DNA from: Alnus glutinosa
Lineage: Eukaryota > Streptophyta > Magnoliopsida > Fagales > Betulaceae
NCBI RefSeq assembly: GCF_958979055.1
Contig: NC_084886.1
Location: 9,211,654-9,275,653, forward strand
Reading direction: 5' to 3'
Length of the DNA: 64,000 bases
Below, piece after piece: positions 61,201-64,000 of this stretch; the stretch's first letter is position 1; each line of letters begins with the position of its first letter. The notes beneath the pieces are model-generated. The model had not been told where the DNA came from, ran no database searches, and saw only the letters and a list, made by a program, of their open reading frames with translations. Both the position numbers and the translations under genes were made by a program.

Positions 61201-62897
61201 TCTCTCTCCACAGTATACCTCCATAACCGCTTTCCCAATAGAGCCTGATTGAAAGTAAGCAAACTCCTAATCCTTAACCCTCCAAGATAAAGAGGAATAC
61301 AAACCTTCTTCTAATTAACCAAATGGAATTTAGACTCTTTATCCAGACCACCTCACAAGAAATCCCTCTGCAATTTTTCTAACTAGTTAGCAACACCAAC
61401 CGGGATAGGGAAGAGAACACAATGAGTGTTCATATATAACCCTAAAAAATATCATTTGAATAGTAGGTGAAGGGAAAAGAAAAAAGAAAAACAAAAGATA
61501 AGGAAACAAAAGTTGATATTTAAAACATTTATACTACTTTACAACCAAACAAGCATGTTAATAGAATATAAGTCAATATTTCATACTTTTTCAAAAAAAA
61601 AAAAAAGAAAAGAAAAGCCAATATTCCTTATGAAGCCCATGGATTTACAATTTTACACCAAAAAAAAATGCAATGATAGAAGGAAAAGCACAGGAGAAGC
61701 AACACTAGCACACATGAAGTATACAACAGAAGTCCAAAAAATCAATTATGCAAGAAGTAGCAAACTAGCAAACTTAGTTTGATTGGCATTAAGGCTTTAG
61801 TTGAGTTCAGTCAATTATGCAAGGAGTGTTTAAAAACAAGTGTGATGCTCAATAACAATAACCTCTTAATTGGTTATTATTCAAGGAGTTGAGTTAATTG
61901 GATCACCACTACAGAAGGTTGTTGCTTTTCTTTGTTTTTTTTTTAACAAGACCATTTCCTTATTTATATTAAGAGAAAAGAACTATGGGAGCAATCCCAT
62001 CAATGAAACGACAAGCTCTATTGAGTTTGATGTGAATGGAGGCCAAAGGTACATAGAAAACTTTATTCAAGAACGCACTCCCCTAGTAGCCTTACTCTTC
62101 ATGTAATATAGAAGACACTCCCAGTTACTTAAAAATTGAACAAAGATGCATAGAAATTCAGGTAACATGATTCTTTCCAATTAAAGAAATAAATTACCTC
62201 AAAGCTTAGGCAGAACTTCTCAATTAAAGGAGACAAATATTGAGCTAATTCACGAGGGAGAAAACCAAGCATTTTACCGCATCCAGTGTCTGCAGAAATA
62301 ACCTGACTCAAAAGGACCATGCAATGCCTTTATTATAAATAATTTAAAAGTTAAAACATAAGGCAAAAGCACAGAATAAAGGAGTAACCTTTATAGCATT
62401 GGGATCCTTATCATTATCAGGGTCTCGTAGAAGAGAAATGCTTGCCCCAAGATGTAACTCCTTTTCATCACTAAACCTACGGCCAACAATAAAAGTTTCA
62501 AGAGTAGCCCCAGATATGTCATCTATAGTTACATCCCTGTCACCTTTAAGAACCTCATTCTTCGGGGACAATAGTTGGGTGGTGTCCAGACTGTAGTTGA
62601 TCTTGTCATCATTGATTGGGTTTTCAGACGGACCATCTTTGTAAGTTTGCACAACAGACTCTAACTTCAGGGATGATCCACACAGATCAATGTCATTTTC
62701 TTTAGTAGCACTAAATTCAAGCAATCCATGAACAGCATTGCGTACACAACGGTCATCAGGACCTGTATCACACACACTGTTTTCTAACTGTTCTAACTCT
62801 AAGGAACTAGCTTGAATCTTAGATTGTGACCAGAAGTTTGACTGAAGAAGGGTCTGCTGGGTCAATTTTCGCTTGGTTCCTCGAGACAGGCATGCAT
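49226..62897 (-). CDS. FAN1: Fanconi-associated nuclease 1 homologue, 5' end outside or not found
   Basis: Thirteen exons in gene order: 62897-62389, 62302-62198, 60267-60003, 59906-59844, 59400-59326, 59235-59120, 57801-57731, 57631-57544, 57452-57312, 57231-57005, 52313-52040, 51887-51654 and 49672-49226; about 870 codons, all phases agreeing. FAN1 is a structure-specific 5' flap nuclease in DNA interstrand crosslink repair (family knowledge). The first exon opens inside the UBZ finger ([14 protein letters not shown]), so about 100 N-terminal residues are missing. Then come the HIRAN-like region ([42 protein letters not shown]), the SAP helix pair ([15 protein letters not shown]), helical repeats with [17 protein letters not shown], and the VRR-NUC domain with intact [25 protein letters not shown]. 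The intron at 52314-57004 is inflated by a LINE. Confidence 0.94.
49780..50160 (+). mobile_element. Internally deleted LINE, plus strand
   Basis: Frames give [18 protein letters not shown], then [17 protein letters not shown], the first reverse-transcriptase motifs. This jumps directly to [19 protein letters not shown], which belongs to the ORF2 C-terminus. The 3' end TTAATGAATTTGCGATTACT and a short poly-A follow at about 50150. Thus some 2 kb of ORF2 was deleted. It lies in the last FAN1 intron, antisense to the gene. Confidence 0.75.
50187..50770 (-). mobile_element. Two stacked LINE 3' fragments, minus strand
   Basis: The first begins with a T run at 50188 and the 3' end TTCATTAAAAGCGCAAAGG, and extends through a decayed zf-RVT region to about 50585. 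A second T-rich run (50607-50638) starts another copy: AATTCATTAAAAAGCGCAGA, AGTACACAGGAAGTATAC. Both are heavily truncated and in the sense of FAN1. Confidence 0.75.
52565..52800 (-). mobile_element. Older LINE 3' fragment that received the twin-primed LINE
   Basis: A LINE 3' end (AATCCTAGTACACAGGATGT) leads, on the minus strand, to [16 protein letters not shown], the equivalent of the [14 protein letters not shown] stretch of the neighbouring younger copy. The younger LINE inserted at its inner edge. Confidence 0.65.
52888..53577 (-). CDS. LINE ORF2 C-terminal part, zinc-binding zf-RVT domain
   Basis: An uninterrupted minus-strand frame of 229 codons. It shows [40 protein letters not shown], then [20 protein letters not shown] (the Cys/His zinc-binding motif) and [17 protein letters not shown], typical of the end of plant LINE ORF2. 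It follows almost directly, in element coordinates, on the last residues of the inverted plus-strand portion, so little was lost at the inversion point. The ATG at 53577 is not a genuine start; the frame simply enters from the inversion junction. Confidence 0.85.
   Translation of the reverse strand: MIPTERLYSRIAFKKSLEDLLPEKPLRLSNGGDRLWWSLSHKGAFDVRSFYKALACNEAILFPWKSIWRTKAPLKVAFFAWTAALGKILTLDNLRKKRVIVIDRCCMCKMNGETVDHLLLHCEVARVLWYDILRRFGLPWVMPFRVVDLFACWWPGGRSRSAVVWKMVPRCLMWCLWTERNERQFEDKERTIEELISFFIHSLYSWTAAYLAPLGISYNDFLVLLSPSS
53782..56779 (+). CDS. LINE ORF2: endonuclease and reverse transcriptase
   Basis: A continuous frame of about 1000 codons from ATG at 53782; the stop at 56832 lies beyond the element. 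Apurinic-type endonuclease motifs come first: [41 protein letters not shown] and [10 protein letters not shown]. The reverse transcriptase follows: [50 protein letters not shown] and the catalytic [11 protein letters not shown] at about 55.85 kb. Then come KYLGLPLG and FWDDVWCG. All catalytic Asp residues of the RT palm are visible. No stop or frameshift in the whole length suggests a fairly recent insertion. It cannot be autonomous because its C-terminal part is inverted away. Just upstream (53580-53780) is the ORF1 end or linker with [19 protein letters not shown]. Confidence 0.93.
57842..59119. other. FAN1 intron, no element recognised
   Basis: Between the exons at 57801 and 59120 the sequence is ordinary intron, without ORFs or repeats that I recognise. 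Confidence 0.45.
60330..61445 (-). mobile_element. 5'-truncated LINE in FAN1 intron
   Basis: TATTTATTAAAAGCGCAAGG marks the LINE 3' end. Minus-strand frames encode the zinc motif [20 protein letters not shown] (about 60.7 kb) and, further upstream in the element, [20 protein letters not shown] (61.2 kb) and [18 protein letters not shown] (61.4 kb). Stops and frameshifts interrupt it. It is in the sense of FAN1. The 5' limit is approximate. Confidence 0.8.
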
Positions 62898-64000
62898 CTG
62901 GAGGCCATTCATCAAAACCATAAGAGTAAGCATCCAATAAGGCCATTCAAAATTACAGATATCAAAACATTAGGTAAAAAAGGTCACAATATGACATCAT
63001 GATTCTTTTTCTTTTTGCAAAGTAAATAGCATCAACAAAAAAGATACCAGGGCACCACCCAACTACATTAGAAGTATACAAGAAATGAGCTCCTCATACC
63101 AAAAAAAAAAAAAAATTAAACACATAAAGAATGCATGGTCCAAAAAGGAAAAGAAGATTAGACAAATGAGAACCAGTAATCCAAGCGATTAAAAAAGCCA
63201 AAAGAGGGTGCCTCAATATCACTACTTGATTGGTCCATCCCTTCGAATGTTCAACTTCAGCTATTTCATACCATCCATAAATTTTTTGATAAGTAAAATT
63301 TTATAGAAAAGAAAGCGTAAGACCCCCCTACGTACACAGGAAGTATACACAAGAGAGCCAAAGCTGACCCAAAAAAACCTGAACAAAAGAAATCTAATAC
63401 AAATATGCTTCCAAACAAAGGCCAGGTATGTTTAGGATAGAATATGGCCCTTAAATCTCAAGTAATGTAACATTTGTACAACAGCCCTATAGGGGGACAT
63501 TTAGGATATCATTTTTTTTTCTTTTTTGATGACTAGAAACCCCTCCAAGAGTGTGATGAATGTCAATTGCAATAAGACTAAAAAAGTGGAACTAGCAGGC
63601 CTCCTTCAACATTCGCCAATTCCAAGCTAAGTATGGACTGAAATTAGCATGAACTTCAAAGAAGGACTTTCCTCTCACATGGCCACAATGTGATAATGGT
63701 AGTAGTCGACAACCTCTCCAAGTATGCCCACTTTGTCAGCCTTTCCTATCTATACACAATTGTTACACTGGCTAAACTTTCTTGGATCAAATATTTAAAT
63801 TGCAAGGCATGCCTTCCACCATAGTCAGTAACTCAGAGATCTTACCTTTACCAGTGTATTTTGGAGGGAACCTTTCATTTTATAAGGAACTCAGTTATCT
63901 CTTAGTTCATCTTACCACCTACAATCAGACAGACAATTAGAAATAGTCAATAAATGCCTCGAGAATTGCCTTGCTTGCTTCATTAGAGCAAGACCCAAAG
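62898..64000. other. Right edge: FAN1 intron or upstream region
   Basis: The UBZ-coding exon that should precede 62897 was not found here, so FAN1 probably continues past the window edge. A LINE 3' end lies at 63290-63365. A donor-like GGTAAAG-GTAAGA on the minus strand near 63847 follows a short open frame (MKGSLQNTLVK), but I cannot tie it to FAN1. Confidence 0.35.
63290..63365 (-). mobile_element. LINE 3'-end fragment
   Basis: TTTTTTGATAAGTAAAATTT is followed by AGAAAAGAAAGCGTAAGACC and ACGTACACAGGAAGTATACA, the LINE 3' consensus seen at the other copies in the window, on the minus strand. Confidence 0.65.

Noticed and set aside
62897..62946. ATG at 62946 as the FAN1 start
   Set aside because: The frame is open but the residues before [11 protein letters not shown] do not fit the UBZ finger, while a CCTCCAG acceptor at 62898 gives the phase expected for the split Asp codon. 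The true N-terminus lies upstream.

Overview
This is a stretch of plant nuclear DNA. Every gene has short exons, GT-AG introns and AT-rich spacers, and most of the rest is transposon debris. The proteins are standard land-plant families (carotenoid isomerase Z-ISO, ROP-interactive CRIB protein, AVT amino-acid transporter, At3g28040-type receptor kinase, plant FAN1). The intron structure and AT-rich, LINE-, hAT- and MITE-loaded spacers suggest a woody eudicot; Fagales is my guess only. I reconstructed gene models by hand from splice sites and family knowledge, checking that every exon-exon phase fits.

Layout: 1-398 (+) last two exons of a multi-RRM protein (MRD1/RBM19 type); 1695-4723 (-) Z-ISO, 4 coding exons; 8577-10724 (+) AVT1-type transporter, 3 exons; 10.7-15.7 kb spacer holding a degenerate hAT element with target-site duplications; 15710-16879 (+) short RIC/CRIB protein, 3 exons; 16.9-21.2 kb spacer with a second hAT-like non-autonomous element; 21204-21444 (-) an unrecognised short transcription-unit candidate (TATA box, telo-box, 55-codon ORF); 22395-27499 (+) eIF3h, 11 exons, 337 aa; 29800-33381 (-) LRR receptor pseudokinase, 2 exons; 36164-42264 (-) WD40 protein, 9 coding exons plus a 5'-UTR intron; 43.2-49.2 kb gene-poor AT-rich spacer; 49226-62897 (-) FAN1 nuclease, 13 exons seen, with the 5' end (most of the UBZ finger) not found in the window.

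The genes do not form a pathway or operon; they are independent housekeeping or signalling genes. The best structural finding is a nearly full-length L1-type LINE in a FAN1 intron (52807-56779). Its 5' three quarters are inverted relative to its 3' quarter, and a perfect 16-bp target-site duplication brackets the whole: the twin-priming signature. It keeps an uninterrupted endonuclease-reverse transcriptase frame of about 1000 codons. At least eight older pieces with a similar LINE 3' end are scattered through the introns of eIF3h, the WD40 gene and FAN1, almost all with the tail on the same strand. A tRNA-related SINE with a perfect 19-bp duplication sits inside one of these pieces.

I saw no convincing tRNA, rRNA, CRISPR or bacterial-type system. 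Nothing here clearly amounts to an entirely new biological system; the short TATA/telo-box unit at 21.2-21.4 kb is the element I could not assign and most deserves testing.
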